From: Candidatus Alistipes merdigallinarum
GTDB taxonomy: Bacteria > Bacteroidota > Bacteroidia > Bacteroidales > Rikenellaceae
Assembly (NCBI GenBank): GCA_019119305.1
Contig: DWXH01000019.1
Span: 186,001 to 250,000, forward strand
Length of the DNA stretch: 64,000 nt
Direction: 5' to 3'
Shown: positions 36,150 through 45,358 of the stretch, piece after piece
Position numbering within the stretch: position 1 is the stretch's first letter
Layout of the letters: every line of letters begins with the position of its first letter
Position numbers and translations under genes: made by a program
Notes under the pieces: model-generated
What the model saw: the letters and a program-made list of their open reading frames with translations, nothing else
Databases searched by the model: none
Told to the model about the DNA's origin: nothing

Positions 36150-36178
36150 GGTCATCGGGTTATCCGGTGACTTTTTTT
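36150..36178 (+). terminator. terminator of rpoD
   Basis: GTCATCGG (36151-36158) pairs with CCGGTGAC (36164-36171) with one wobble, then TTTTTTT. Confidence 0.85.
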
Positions 36179-36593
36179 GTGGCTGTTTTTTGAAATGTCG
36201 ATTGTGGCAAATATATATAGGGAAATAAACGGAGATGTGAAGAGTAGCTGGTTTAGTGGGGATTGGGGCTCAAAATATCGATGAGATTGAAGGTGCGGAT
36301 GTGTTGTCAGGAAAGGAAGGAAGGGGGGGGAATCGCTCAGAGGATATAGTTAGGAAATAGAGGGTTGGTGTGTTGGATCGGAGATCAAACCATTGCAAAA
36401 GGAGGGGGACGGAAATGGTTTGTATCCGGATCACACCTTGCATCCGGCTGGCATAGGATGCCGATACGTATATATAAATTGTGTGTAAAGGCAGTCCGTT
36501 TTTTTGAAGTATCTATCAGTATACTTCTCCTAAAAAACATCTCGATAATGGTCGGATAAAAGTTTTTCGGGGATCAGCGGAATAGAGACGAAT
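36179..36593. other. intergenic region without a recognised gene
   Basis: About 415 bases between the convergent rpoD and rplT. It is purine-rich on the plus strand, including a run of eight G near 36325. Short open frames here have no family resemblance or start context, so I call no gene. Confidence 0.5.
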
Positions 36594-36630
36594 AAAAAAA
36601 CAGAGGCCATCTCGCACGGAGACAGCCTCG
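36594..36630 (-). terminator. terminator of rpmI-rplT
   Basis: GAGGC..TCTC pairs with GAGA..GCCTC; on the minus strand it is followed by TGTTTTTTT. Confidence 0.85.
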
Positions 36631-36668
36631 CTCTTTTTAATCGGATTCCGCGATCTCGCGGAAGGCGA

Positions 36669-37013
36669 CTATTTAACTGTTTTAACGATTTGTTCGAATG
36701 CGGCAGGATTGTTCATGGCCAAATCTGCCAGAACCTTGCGGTTCAGGTGGATTCCTTTGGCGTTCAATTTGCCCACGAATTCCGAATAGGTCATTCCCTT
36801 GCTGCGAACGGCAGCGTTGATACGCTGAATCCACAAGCTGCGGAACTGACGTTTTTTGTTCTTACGATCTCTGTACGCGTACGTGAGACCTTTCTCGACG
36901 GTATTCTTCGCAACCGTCCATACATTTCCCCTCGATCCAAAGTTACCTTTGGCAAGTTTTAAAACTTTTTTTCTTCGGGCTCTAGATGCTACTGCATTTA
37001 CTGACCTTGGCAT
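36669..37013 (-). CDS. rplT: 50S ribosomal protein L20
   Basis: A 114-aa highly basic protein ([20 protein letters not shown].., [20 protein letters not shown]) that nucleates early 50S assembly. It is the second gene of an rpmI-rplT unit, 99 bp after rpmI. The infC gene that normally begins this operon is not upstream. Confidence 0.97.
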   Translation of the reverse strand: MPRSVNAVASRARRKKVLKLAKGNFGSRGNVWTVAKNTVEKGLTYAYRDRKNKKRQFRSLWIQRINAAVRSKGMTYSEFVGKLNAKGIHLNRKVLADLAMNNPAAFEQIVKTVK

Positions 37014-37112
37014 AATTGTAAAGTTTTACGAGCGGTTAGCGGCATGGTTCTCCCATACTCTTTGGGGCTAAATCACTCTTTGTTTGACATGATTGCAAAA
37101 TCGTTTCTGGAC

Positions 37113-37307
37113 TTATTTAACCAGCAACAATTTTACGTTGGCTTCGTCAGCCTTCGAAATCAGACCCGAATAGGTCAAATTTCTCTTTTGTTTTTTGGTT
37201 TTCTTTGTCAGGATGTGACTTTTGAAAGCATGCTTTCTTTTGATCTTTCCTGATCCGGTGAAATCGAAACGCTTCTTCGCACCGGAATTGGTTTTCATTT
37301 TCGGCAT
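37113..37307 (-). CDS. rpmI: 50S ribosomal protein L35
   Basis: A 64-aa basic protein beginning [20 protein letters not shown], the L35 signature. The frame is open 42 bases further upstream, but the family start is at 37307. It has its own -7 box 30 bases upstream, and rplT follows. Confidence 0.95.
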   Translation of the reverse strand: MPKMKTNSGAKKRFDFTGSGKIKRKHAFKSHILTKKTKKQKRNLTYSGLISKADEANVKLLLVK

Positions 37308-37336
37308 TCTACTTAAATTTAAAGTTAAACAGCTTG

Positions 37337-37344
37337 CAAAGATA
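37337..37344 (-). promoter_or_regulatory. -7 box of rpmI-rplT
   Basis: CAAAGATA on the plus strand reads TATCTTTG on the minus strand, 29 bases before the rpmI start. Confidence 0.6.
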
Positions 37345-37515
37345 ACCATTTATTGTAAAATAAAAAAATATACCCCTTTACTTCTTGCAAAGGACGGGCC
37401 GAACAGCGGAAAGGACTGTGGGGGACTGCTGTTGTTGTGAAAATGGTTTCGAGGAAGGGAAGAACGGCAACAGGCAGGGGAGTAGAACCGTTTTGTGGAA
37501 AATAATTTCCGGTGG

Positions 37516-37548
37516 TTGACTGTTTCGAACGGTTTTCTGTTATCTTTG
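37516..37548 (+). promoter_or_regulatory. promoter of the winged-helix/EEP gene pair
   Basis: TTGA (37516-37519), a 21-bp spacer, TATCTTTG (37541-37548). The leader to the ATG at 37607 is about 53 nt. Confidence 0.65.
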
Positions 37549-37606
37549 CAATATAGTGTTTAATAATTGGCGGATGTTGTATCGCCGCCCCAAAACAGTG
37601 AGTCTT

Positions 37607-37777
37607 ATGGAAGAAAAAATCTTAAAAGCCCTTCAGGAAAAGGGTGCAATGCGTCCCGGTGATATCGCCACTGCTGCCGGCGTGGAAAAAAGCGAAGCCG
37701 ATAAGGTGATCAAAAAATTGGTTAAGGAGGGGAAAATCTACTCCCCGAAACGTTGTTACTATGATGTGCAGAAGTAA
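37607..37777 (+). CDS. 56-aa winged-helix microprotein
   Basis: MEEKILKALQEKGAMRPGDI.., then a recognition-helix-like segment (VEKSEADKVIKKLVKEGKIY) and a short wing (SPKRCYYDV): a complete minimal winged helix-turn-helix. It may bind DNA or serve as a protein-interaction module; no ligand or dimerisation domain is present. It has a good promoter, and its last 17 bases overlap the start of the EEP-family gene, so the two are translationally coupled. The frame is open upstream to a GTG at 37556, which would overlap the transcription start. Target unknown. Confidence 0.75.
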   Translation: MEEKILKALQEKGAMRPGDIATAAGVEKSEADKVIKKLVKEGKIYSPKRCYYDVQK

Positions 37778-38642
37778 CCTCTGGAGGAGGCTCGCAAGAA
37801 CGCTTTGTCTGGTTTTTGCCTTTTGGTCTTTCGGGACAGTTTCGGCTCAGGCAAAAAAAGAGGTCCCATTGAATGTGGGCTCTTTTAATATCCGATGCAA
37901 TACCACGGCAGACGGAGAAAACGCATGGCCCAACCGTAAGGATCGTGTCATGGCCTTGATTGCCTTCCATGAATATGACATCATAGGAGTGCAGGAGGCC
38001 CGACCCGAACAGATGGCTGATCTGAAACAGATGACCAAATATGCTTCGGTCGGAGTGGGACGTGATGGAGGACAGGAAGGCGAGTTTTCTGCGATTTTCT
38101 ATCGGACCGATCGGATCCAGCTTTTGGACAGCGGAACATTCTGGTTGTCCGAAACGCCTGAAGTGGTCAGCAAAGGTTGGGATGCATCGCTCAACAGAAT
38201 CTGTACATGGGCCAAAATGAAAGACAAACAGACCAAAAAGGTGTTTTACTTTTTCAATACCCATTTCGATCACATCGGTCCTGTGGCCCGCAGGGAGTCG
38301 GCTCGGTTGCTGTCTGAACGGATTGCGGCGGTGGTCGAGGATTATCCGGTGATGTGTACCGGAGATTTCAATTCGGGTGATGGCAGCGAACCCGTTGAAA
38401 TCATGAAAGAACGGCTGAAGGATGCGGAAAAAGTTTCGTTGACGCCGCCTTATGTGCCGGGATGGAGTTTTACACAGTTTGCGGTCGCCGTACCCAAAAA
38501 GTTGATGGAAGAGGGGAAAATCGATTTTCTTTTTGTAAATGATTTTGTCGTCGTGCAAAAGTTCGGTATCTTGACCGATTCGGACGGGCGGAATCACCCT
38601 TCCGACCATTTCCCTGTCTTTGCCAAGGTCGTATTGCAGTAA
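37761..38642 (+). CDS. secreted endonuclease/exonuclease/phosphatase-family protein
   Basis: A 293-aa protein with a signal peptide (hydrophobic residues 10-28, cleavage near VSAQA). The EEP fold motifs are intact: GSFNIRCNT, IIGVQEARPEQ (metal-binding Glu), FFNTHFDHIG, CTGDFNSGDGSEP and the C-terminal HPSDHFPV (catalytic His). Secreted members of this group are phosphodiesterases or phosphatases acting on nucleotides, sugars or lipids; the substrate here is unknown. The start overlaps the preceding small gene by 17 bases; a second ATG lies three bases later. Confidence 0.88.
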   Translation: MMCRSNLWRRLARTLCLVFAFWSFGTVSAQAKKEVPLNVGSFNIRCNTTADGENAWPNRKDRVMALIAFHEYDIIGVQEARPEQMADLKQMTKYASVGVGRDGGQEGEFSAIFYRTDRIQLLDSGTFWLSETPEVVSKGWDASLNRICTWAKMKDKQTKKVFYFFNTHFDHIGPVARRESARLLSERIAAVVEDYPVMCTGDFNSGDGSEPVEIMKERLKDAEKVSLTPPYVPGWSFTQFAVAVPKKLMEEGKIDFLFVNDFVVVQKFGILTDSDGRNHPSDHFPVFAKVVLQ

Positions 38643-38736
38643 GGTGGTGAATGGGGGAATCTGAAGAACGGGTGAAAACCAGTCGGTAGCGTGTGAAACG
38701 GGGGGCGTTGGTTTGTCGCTCTTGAAACAACGAAAT

Positions 38737-38776
38737 AAACGGGAAGTCTTTGCCGTGGGGCAGGGACTTCCCGTTT
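38737..38776 (+). terminator. hairpin downstream of the EEP gene
   Basis: AAACGGGAAGTC (38737-38748) and GACTTCCCGTTT (38765-38776) are perfectly inverted, with further pairing inside. The tail TTTGGTTTCG is only weakly T-rich. The right arm overlaps the -33 box of the next gene. Confidence 0.6.
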
Positions 38777-38805
38777 GGTTTCGTCAACATTTTTTCGTTA
38801 CTTTG
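38774..38805 (+). promoter_or_regulatory. promoter of the YfhO-like gene
   Basis: TTTG (38774-38777), a 20-bp spacer, TTACTTTG (38798-38805; one mismatch to TAnnTTTG). The -33 box is part of a hairpin arm. Confidence 0.5.
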
Positions 38806-38837
38806 CAGACTAATCATTTATATATAGGTTTATCCGC

Positions 38838-41255
38838 ATGGAGTATAAACAGATTCTCAAACAATGGAGCCCGATCGTGGCCGCCTTGGCCCTCTTCATT
38901 GTAATCACTATGCTGTATTTCTCCCCGCAGTTCGAAGGGAAGGTTCTCGCCCAGCACGATATTCTTCAGTATAAGGGAAGTGTCGAGGATATCATGCAAC
39001 ACCGGGAAAAGTATGGAGAAGACCCTCAGTGGGAGGGCAATATGTTTAGCGGGATGCCGGCCTATCTGATCAACGTGCAGTATGAGGGTACGATCATCAA
39101 GACATTGTCCCGGGCATTCTATTTTCTCGGACAACCCGCTTCGCTGATCTTCATCGCGATGGCCATGTTCTTTTTTATGCTGCGGTGCATGCGGTTCAAT
39201 CCATGGCTGGCGATCGTGTCTTCGTTGGCATACGGTTTTTCGACCTACTTCTTTATCATCATCGGGGCAGGGCATATCACCAAAATGCTCGCATTGGCTT
39301 TTGCGCCGATGCTGTTTGGAGGAGTGTATTATGCGTTCCGACGAAATATGTGGGTCGGGGCGGCGCTTGCCGGTGTCTTTGCGACGATTCAGATCGGGGT
39401 GAATCATCCGCAGATTACCTACTATTTCCTGTTTATCCTTGCCGCTTTCTGGATTAACGAATTGATACAGGCGATCCGCAATAAGGCGTTGCCTCACTTT
39501 GCAAAAGTTACCGGTTTGCTTTTGCTGGCAGCCGTTTTGGCTGTCGGAAGCAATGCCGGGATGCTGTACTATATTGACAGCCACTCATCGGAGACCATGC
39601 GTGGCGGGAGTGAGCTGACTGCCGAAAACGGAGAAAAGCAGGAGGGACTCGATCTGGAATATGCTACGGCATGGAGCTACGGGAAGGGGGAAACGTTCAA
39701 TCTGTTGATCCCTAATCTCTACGGAGGTTCATCGCAAGGCGGATTCTCACAGGATGGGGAGGTGGCCCAGATGTTGCGAAATTATCAGGCCGATCCGTCG
39801 CAACTGCCTGCTTATTGGGGCCCGCAGCCGATGACCAGCGGTCCGGTATATATCGGTGCCGTGGCCCTGTTTCTGGCTGTGTTCGCTATGTTCGTACTCA
39901 AAGGAAGATCGAAATGGTGGATTTTCATTGTATCCCTGCTGGCGATCATGCTTTCGTGGGGGCACAATCTGTTGTGGCTTACCGAATTGTTTTTCTATCA
40001 TTTCCCGATGTACAACAAGTTCCGGACCGTGTCGATGATTCTGGTGATCGTAGAGTGGAGCGTACCGTTCCTGATGGCGGTGGTGCTGCAGCGGCTTTGG
40101 TGCGGAGCAATCGATCGTCGGATCGGTTTGAAGGGGTTGAAATACTCCGTAATATTGGTCGGCGGGATCACGTTGCTCTTCCTGCTTTTCGGAGGAACGC
40201 TGTTGTCGTTTACCGGAGTGGGTGAGGACCAACTGCCGCAGGAGGTAACGGCTGCCATGCGGGCGGAGCGGGCCTCCATGATGCGGGCAGATACTTTCCG
40301 TTCTTTAGTGTTTGTTTTGCTTACGGCGGGGATCGTATGGGCTTTTGTCGAGGAGAAATTGAAAAAGACTCCCTTTGTGTTGGCTCTCGGTTTGTTGGTC
40401 GTGATAGATATGGTGCCGGTCAACCTCCGTTACCTGAACAAAGAGGCATTCGTTTCACCCAACCGCGCTGAAATCCGTCCGACATCGGCCGATGCCCAAA
40501 TTCTGGCCGATACGACAGGTGAACCCGGATTCCGGGTATTGAACCTTTCGGTCAGCACTTTTAATGATGCGTCGACTTCGTATTTCCACCGTTCGGTCGG
40601 CGGGTATCACGGAGCCAAATTGCACCGTTATCAGGATCTGATCGACAGACATTTGTCGAAAATGAACATGAACGTCTACAACATGCTCAATACGCGGTAT
40701 ATTATCGTGCCGGATCAGCAGACCGGACAACTACGTGTGGAGATCAATAAAGAGGCTAATGGTGCTGCGTGGTTCGTCGATTCGCTCGAGTGGGTCGCTA
40801 CGCCCGACGAAGAGATCGGAGCGTTGGAGACAGCCGATACGAAACGGGTGGCGGTGGTCGATCGCCGTTTTGAGGATGCATTGGAGGGAGTTGTCCCGGT
40901 TGCGGATTCGACGGCATCGATTCGTATGACCGAATATAGGGTCAACATGCAGCGGTACGAATATTCGGCTTCGTCCGAAGGTGTGGCTGTCTTCTCCGAA
41001 ATCTACTTCCCGGATGGTTGGACGGCCTATATCGACGGCGAGGAGGCACCCTATTTCCGGGCCGATTATGTGCTCCGGGCGATGAAACTTCCGGCAGGAA
41101 CACATACCGTAGAGTTCCGGTTCCGGGCTCCGCATTACGATACTCTGACTGCCGTGACGCGTTGTTGCTCGCTGATTCTGCTGGCAGGATTGGTCGCTGC
41201 GGTCGGTGTTACGGTCGTACGGAACCGCAGAAAAGAGGTTGAAGTGAAGAATTAA
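38838..41255 (+). CDS. YfhO-like multi-spanning membrane protein
   Basis: An 805-aa protein with about a dozen hydrophobic helices in residues 10-530 and a soluble domain of about 250 residues containing aromatic beta-strands and TAYIDGEEAPYF...PAGTHTVEFRF. This matches the YfhO family of GT-C-like membrane proteins common in Bacteroidetes and implicated in glycosylation of cell-wall polymers in Firmicutes. The first extracytoplasmic loop has AQHDILQYKG, with acidic residues where GT-C enzymes place the catalytic Asp. Function here is unproven. ftsX follows 12 bp downstream. Confidence 0.82.
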   Translation: MEYKQILKQWSPIVAALALFIVITMLYFSPQFEGKVLAQHDILQYKGSVEDIMQHREKYGEDPQWEGNMFSGMPAYLINVQYEGTIIKTLSRAFYFLGQPASLIFIAMAMFFFMLRCMRFNPWLAIVSSLAYGFSTYFFIIIGAGHITKMLALAFAPMLFGGVYYAFRRNMWVGAALAGVFATIQIGVNHPQITYYFLFILAAFWINELIQAIRNKALPHFAKVTGLLLLAAVLAVGSNAGMLYYIDSHSSETMRGGSELTAENGEKQEGLDLEYATAWSYGKGETFNLLIPNLYGGSSQGGFSQDGEVAQMLRNYQADPSQLPAYWGPQPMTSGPVYIGAVALFLAVFAMFVLKGRSKWWIFIVSLLAIMLSWGHNLLWLTELFFYHFPMYNKFRTVSMILVIVEWSVPFLMAVVLQRLWCGAIDRRIGLKGLKYSVILVGGITLLFLLFGGTLLSFTGVGEDQLPQEVTAAMRAERASMMRADTFRSLVFVLLTAGIVWAFVEEKLKKTPFVLALGLLVVIDMVPVNLRYLNKEAFVSPNRAEIRPTSADAQILADTTGEPGFRVLNLSVSTFNDASTSYFHRSVGGYHGAKLHRYQDLIDRHLSKMNMNVYNMLNTRYIIVPDQQTGQLRVEINKEANGAAWFVDSLEWVATPDEEIGALETADTKRVAVVDRRFEDALEGVVPVADSTASIRMTEYRVNMQRYEYSASSEGVAVFSEIYFPDGWTAYIDGEEAPYFRADYVLRAMKLPAGTHTVEFRFRAPHYDTLTAVTRCCSLILLAGLVAAVGVTVVRNRRKEVEVKN

Positions 41256-41267
41256 ATCAGGAAGACG

Positions 41268-42143
41268 GTGAACAGTAGCAAGAGAATAAAACGAAAGGTG
41301 CGGAATGCGTATGCCATTTCCACCGTGAGTATAGCATTGGTCCTCTTTTTGTTGGGGGCTGTCGGCTACCTCATCTTGGGGGCACTGAATGCATCGGACC
41401 GGCTCAAGGAGAGTGTCTCGGTCTATGTGATGCTCGATCAAAAAGCCGCTCCGGATACAGTCGCAACGATCGGTAAACAGCTCCAGGCTCTCGAATCGGT
41501 TAAAGAGGTGCGTTTTATCTCTAAAGATCAGGCGGCACGTGAGTTCCAGGAGTATTTGGGAGCCGATTTTGTCGATTTCCTGCAGGAAAACCCTTTGCCC
41601 GATTCATACGAACTGAATCTGGACGCAACTGCCTCAGACAGACAAAGCCTTGCCCTGCTCGAAAAACAGATTTCGGCTTGGGAGGGGGTCGAAGAGGTGG
41701 TCTACCAGAAAAACGTGATCGATCAGATCTCATCGAATATCAATAAGTTCAATCTCGTGCTGCTGCTGTTCGGAGGTGCCTTGTTGGTGATCTCTTTGAT
41801 CCTGCTGAACAACACGATCCGGGTGTCGATTTTTTCGAAACGCTACGTCATAAATACCATGAAACTGGTCGGGGCCACGCGTTGGTTTATTATGAAGCCC
41901 TTTTTGGGAAGCAGCGTTTTGCAGGGGATCTATTCGGGGTTGATCTCGTGGGTCATGTTGGCGGGATTGATTGCCGGCCTGCATGAAGGGTTGCCCGACG
42001 TGCGTTTTGTATCCGAGCAGATGCAGTTGGCAATAATCTTCGGTGCAATGATGATCGGGGGAATTTTGATCTCTTTGATCTTTACGACTTTCGCCGTCCG
42101 GAAATTTTTGAAGATGAAGAGCAGTAAAATTTATTTTTATTAA
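41268..42143 (+). CDS. ftsX: cell division protein FtsX
   Basis: A 291-aa protein: one N-terminal membrane helix (about 20-42), an extracytoplasmic domain (45-165; VYVMLDQKAAPDTV.. EVRFISKDQAAREF) and three C-terminal helices, the FtsX plan. With the ATPase FtsE it controls peptidoglycan hydrolases at the septum. ftsE is not next to it, as is usual in Bacteroidetes. The start codon is GTG; no ATG precedes the first helix. A DUF3098 gene follows, a frequent partner in this phylum. Confidence 0.9.
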   Translation: MNSSKRIKRKVRNAYAISTVSIALVLFLLGAVGYLILGALNASDRLKESVSVYVMLDQKAAPDTVATIGKQLQALESVKEVRFISKDQAAREFQEYLGADFVDFLQENPLPDSYELNLDATASDRQSLALLEKQISAWEGVEEVVYQKNVIDQISSNINKFNLVLLLFGGALLVISLILLNNTIRVSIFSKRYVINTMKLVGATRWFIMKPFLGSSVLQGIYSGLISWVMLAGLIAGLHEGLPDVRFVSEQMQLAIIFGAMMIGGILISLIFTTFAVRKFLKMKSSKIYFY

Positions 42144-42265
42144 CAGACTGAAACGGGAAGCGGTTGTGAGCGATGCAATTATTTCAGTCGCATAACGTTC
42201 TGATTAAATAAAAGTCTTTTGTCAAATACGGGGATCCTTGCGGAAAACCGACAATGTGAAAAACG

Positions 42266-42538
42266 ATGAAAAAAGAGAAACAAACTCCGGCGGAGGTAGA
42301 GAAACAGCAACTTCTGCCGCTGACATTCGAAAACTATAAGTTGATGTTGATCGGCTTTGTAATCATTGTGGTCGGATTCATATTGATGACCGGCGAAGGT
42401 AGCGATGACCCCAATGTATTCAACGAAGATATGTTCAGCTTCCGCAGGATCACGTTGGCTCCGATTCTCGTTCTGGGCGGCTTCGCATTCGAAATCTATG
42501 CGATCATGAAAAAACCGAAAAAAGAGAAGGAGGAGTAA
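42266..42538 (+). CDS. DUF3098 small membrane protein
   Basis: 90 aa with two helices (about 27-42 and 65-80) around an acidic, periplasmic GEGSDDPNVFNEDMFSFRR loop and charged ends. This is the DUF3098 layout, a Bacteroidetes family of unknown function found between ftsX and uppP. It lies 3 bp before uppP. Context suggests a link to envelope or division functions. Confidence 0.85.
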   Translation: MKKEKQTPAEVEKQQLLPLTFENYKLMLIGFVIIVVGFILMTGEGSDDPNVFNEDMFSFRRITLAPILVLGGFAFEIYAIMKKPKKEKEE

Positions 42539-42541
42539 GAA

Positions 42542-43339
42542 ATGGAGATTTTGGAAGCTGTCGTTTTGGGACTGGTTCAGGGATTGACCGAATTCTTGCC
42601 GGTCAGCAGTTCAGGACACTTACAAATATTCAATGCGCTGTTCGGGATTCAAGGGGAAGGAAATTTGACCTTTGCGGTTGCTGTGCATGCTGCAACGGTG
42701 TGCAGCACGATTGCGGTTTTCCATAAGGAGATTTTTGCACTATTTGCCGGACTTTTCCGGTGGACGTGGAATCCCGAAACCCAATATCTGGCTAAAATCG
42801 CTCTGTCGATGATTCCGGTCGCTATCGTCGGATTCTTTTTTAAGGATCATGTCGAAGCCCTTTTTGCTTCCGGATTGCTTGTCGTGGGCATTTCGTTGTT
42901 GATTACCGCTGCACTTTTGTCCTTTGCCTATTACGCACGGCCACGGCAAAAGAGCGAAATTTCGTTCCGTGACTCCTTCGTGATCGGAATCGCCCAAGCC
43001 TTTGCCGCTATTCTTCCCGGTCTGTCGCGGTCCGGCTCAACGATCGCTACCGGATTGTTGCTCGGAGACAGAAAAGAGGATGTGGCTAAATTCTCTTTTC
43101 TTATGGTGCTGGTCCCTATTCTCGGAGAGGCGTTTCTCGATGCGGTGAAAGGTGGTTTTCATCCGGCTGAAAGCGGCATATCGTTCGCAGCCTTGATTGC
43201 CGGTTTTATCACGGCATTCGTGTCCGGATTTATCGCCTGCCGATGGATGATCAATATCGTTAAAAAGGGTAAATTGATCTATTTTGCGATCTACTGTCTG
43301 ATTGTCGGAGTTGTCTCTGTCGTCTGGTCGCTGTGCTAA
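42542..43339 (+). CDS. uppP: undecaprenyl-diphosphatase
   Basis: A 265-aa membrane enzyme that recycles C55-PP to C55-P for cell-wall and glycan synthesis and confers bacitracin tolerance. Both signatures are present: [16 protein letters not shown] (residues 15-30) and [17 protein letters not shown]. About eight helices. It is packed between DUF3098 and truB, overlapping the truB frame by seven bases. Confidence 0.95.
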   Translation: MEILEAVVLGLVQGLTEFLPVSSSGHLQIFNALFGIQGEGNLTFAVAVHAATVCSTIAVFHKEIFALFAGLFRWTWNPETQYLAKIALSMIPVAIVGFFFKDHVEALFASGLLVVGISLLITAALLSFAYYARPRQKSEISFRDSFVIGIAQAFAAILPGLSRSGSTIATGLLLGDRKEDVAKFSFLMVLVPILGEAFLDAVKGGFHPAESGISFAALIAGFITAFVSGFIACRWMINIVKKGKLIYFAIYCLIVGVVSVVWSLC

Positions 43340-44133
43340 ATCCGTCTAATTGCTGTCGAGCCTTGAAACAACCGCTATCCGCCCAATCTCCCTTTGTGGA
43401 AGGCTATGTATTACCCGTCGATAAACCGATCGGCTGGACTTCGTCGGATGTCGTCCGAAAAATCAAGGTCCTGTTGCGTCGGTTGGGATACCGAAAAATC
43501 AAGATCGGACATGCCGGTACGCTCGATCCGTTGGCTTCGGGGGTATTGCTTGTCTGTATCGGTCGGGCGACCAAAACGATTGAAAGTTTGCAGGCAGAAC
43601 CGAAAGAGTATTTGGCTACTTTCGAATTGGGAGCTACTACACCAAGTTATGATCGGGAGCATCCGATTGACTGTACGTTCCCATACGAACATATTACTGA
43701 AGAGTTGGTCCGACAAAAGATCGGTGTGATGATTGGGGAGCAGTTACAGTTGCCTCCGACCTATTCCGCGAAGATGATCGACGGGAAACGGGCCTACGAA
43801 TATGCACGACAGGGGGCAGATGTCGAGATGAAACGCGCTCCGATTACTATTTACGGCATGGAGATCGAGTCTTTCAGTCTGCCTCGTCTGACACTCCGTA
43901 TCCGATGCAGCAAAGGGACTTATATTCGGTCGATTGCCCGGGATTTAGGGGAGGCATTGGATAGCGGTGCGTTTCTGTATACTTTGTGTAGAACGAAAAA
44001 CGGAAACTATACTTTAGAGGATACTTATACGCTCGACCAGGTAGAAGAGGCTTTGTTCCCGAATCAAGAACGAAAAGCTCCCGAACAGAACCTCGAAAAA
44101 TCCCATAAGCGCAACATCGATAGATGTTTCTAA
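43333..44133 (+). CDS. truB: tRNA pseudouridine-55 synthase
   Basis: Up to 266 aa. [17 protein letters not shown] and [16 protein letters not shown] identify TruB, with D65 as the catalytic Asp; ..[16 protein letters not shown] and [16 protein letters not shown] follow. It makes pseudouridine 55 in the T-loop of tRNAs. There is no ATG at the start: GTG at 43333 overlaps the uppP stop, but TTG at 43363 or GTG at 43396 are also possible and closer to the conserved region. Confidence 0.93.
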   Translation: MLNPSNCCRALKQPLSAQSPFVEGYVLPVDKPIGWTSSDVVRKIKVLLRRLGYRKIKIGHAGTLDPLASGVLLVCIGRATKTIESLQAEPKEYLATFELGATTPSYDREHPIDCTFPYEHITEELVRQKIGVMIGEQLQLPPTYSAKMIDGKRAYEYARQGADVEMKRAPITIYGMEIESFSLPRLTLRIRCSKGTYIRSIARDLGEALDSGAFLYTLCRTKNGNYTLEDTYTLDQVEEALFPNQERKAPEQNLEKSHKRNIDRCF

Positions 44134-44227
44134 ATAAAAAAAACGTCAAGAGTGAAACAATTCGTATTTTTCGGCGTATAATATATAATTGCTTTGATTG
44201 TTTTTCGACGTTCAATTTTTTATAAAA

Positions 44228-45277
44228 ATGAAATTATCCCAGTATAATTACAACTTTACCGCCAGCATGCTGGCAAAGTATCCTGCTGAAAATAGAGATG
44301 AATCCCGGCTGATGGTACTCAACCGGAAAACCGGTAAGATCGAACACCGTATATTTAAAGATGTGATCGACTATTTCAAAACAGGGGATGTATTCATTTT
44401 TAACGATACGAAAGTGTTTCCGGCCCGGCTTTATGGAAATAAGGAAAAAACGGGTGCCGAAATTGAAATTTTTCTGTTGAGGGAATTGAACCGTGACCTT
44501 CGACTGTGGGATGTGTTGGTGGATCCGGCCCGGAAAATCAGAATCGGGAATAAACTCTATTTCGGTGACGATGATCTGCTGGTGGCGGAGGTTATCGATA
44601 ATACGACCTCCCGGGGAAGGACGCTTCGGTTTCTGTTCGATGGCGATTACGATGAATTCAAAGCCACGCTTTTCAAATTGGGGGAGACTCCGCTGCCTAA
44701 ATGGATTCGTCCGAAAGTCGAACCGATCGACGACGAGCGCTATCAAACCATTTTTGCCAAGAATGAAGGGGCGGTTGCTGCTCCGACAGCAGGCTTGCAT
44801 TTTAGCAAACACCTCCTCAAAAGAATGGAAATAAAAGGGATCGACATGGCTTTTTTGACTCTGCATGTCGGATTGGGAAATTTCAGAACCGTCGATGTCG
44901 AAGACCTTACCAAACATAAAATGGATTCGGAACAGGTGATTATTCCGCAGCAAACGGCAGATCAGGTCAATGCCGTGAAACGGGCCGGAGGTAAAGTGTG
45001 TGCCGTCGGAACCACCGTGATGCGGTCGATCGAAAGCTCCGTGTCGACGGATGGTTTTTTGAAACCCTTTGACGGATGGACCAACCGGTTCATTTTCGAC
45101 CCCTATGAATTCAGTGTGGCAAACTGCATGATAACCAATTTCCATTTACCCTATTCGACCCAGCTGATGATGGTCTCTGCCTTTGCCGGTTACGATTTTC
45201 TGATGGAAGCCTACGAAGTGGCCCGAGTCGAAAAATATCGTTTCGGGACATACGGAGATGCCATGCTTATTCTCTGA
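44228..45277 (+). CDS. queA: S-adenosylmethionine:tRNA ribosyltransferase-isomerase
   Basis: A 349-aa enzyme that transfers and isomerises the ribosyl group of SAM onto 7-aminomethyl-7-deazaguanine in tRNA, giving epoxyqueuosine. QueA motifs: ..[45 protein letters not shown] and [18 protein letters not shown]. The frame extends 30 bases upstream, but MKLSQYNYN at 44228 is the family start. It follows truB by 94 bp, so two tRNA-modification genes lie together. Confidence 0.95.
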   Translation: MKLSQYNYNFTASMLAKYPAENRDESRLMVLNRKTGKIEHRIFKDVIDYFKTGDVFIFNDTKVFPARLYGNKEKTGAEIEIFLLRELNRDLRLWDVLVDPARKIRIGNKLYFGDDDLLVAEVIDNTTSRGRTLRFLFDGDYDEFKATLFKLGETPLPKWIRPKVEPIDDERYQTIFAKNEGAVAAPTAGLHFSKHLLKRMEIKGIDMAFLTLHVGLGNFRTVDVEDLTKHKMDSEQVIIPQQTADQVNAVKRAGGKVCAVGTTVMRSIESSVSTDGFLKPFDGWTNRFIFDPYEFSVANCMITNFHLPYSTQLMMVSAFAGYDFLMEAYEVARVEKYRFGTYGDAMLIL

Positions 45278-45324
45278 GAATGATCAAAATAAATTCCAAC
45301 ACTGGAAATCTCGCAAATTTTTAG

Positions 45325-45332
45325 TACCTTTG
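45325..45332 (+). promoter_or_regulatory. -7 box of the GT5-like/DUF4270 operon
   Basis: TACCTTTG, 26 bases before the ATG at 45359. It contains the GTG that would otherwise be the upstream start, which rules that start out. Confidence 0.6.
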
Positions 45333-45358
45333 TGTCAGTTTTTGACGAAAATCCCGTA

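Noticed and set aside
36365..36559. 64-codon open frame between rpoD and rplT
   Set aside because: No promoter spacing, no family resemblance and low-complexity composition.
45332..45358. GTG start for the GT5-like gene
   Set aside because: The GTG is formed by the last bases of the TACCTTTG -7 box, so it would not be in the mRNA.
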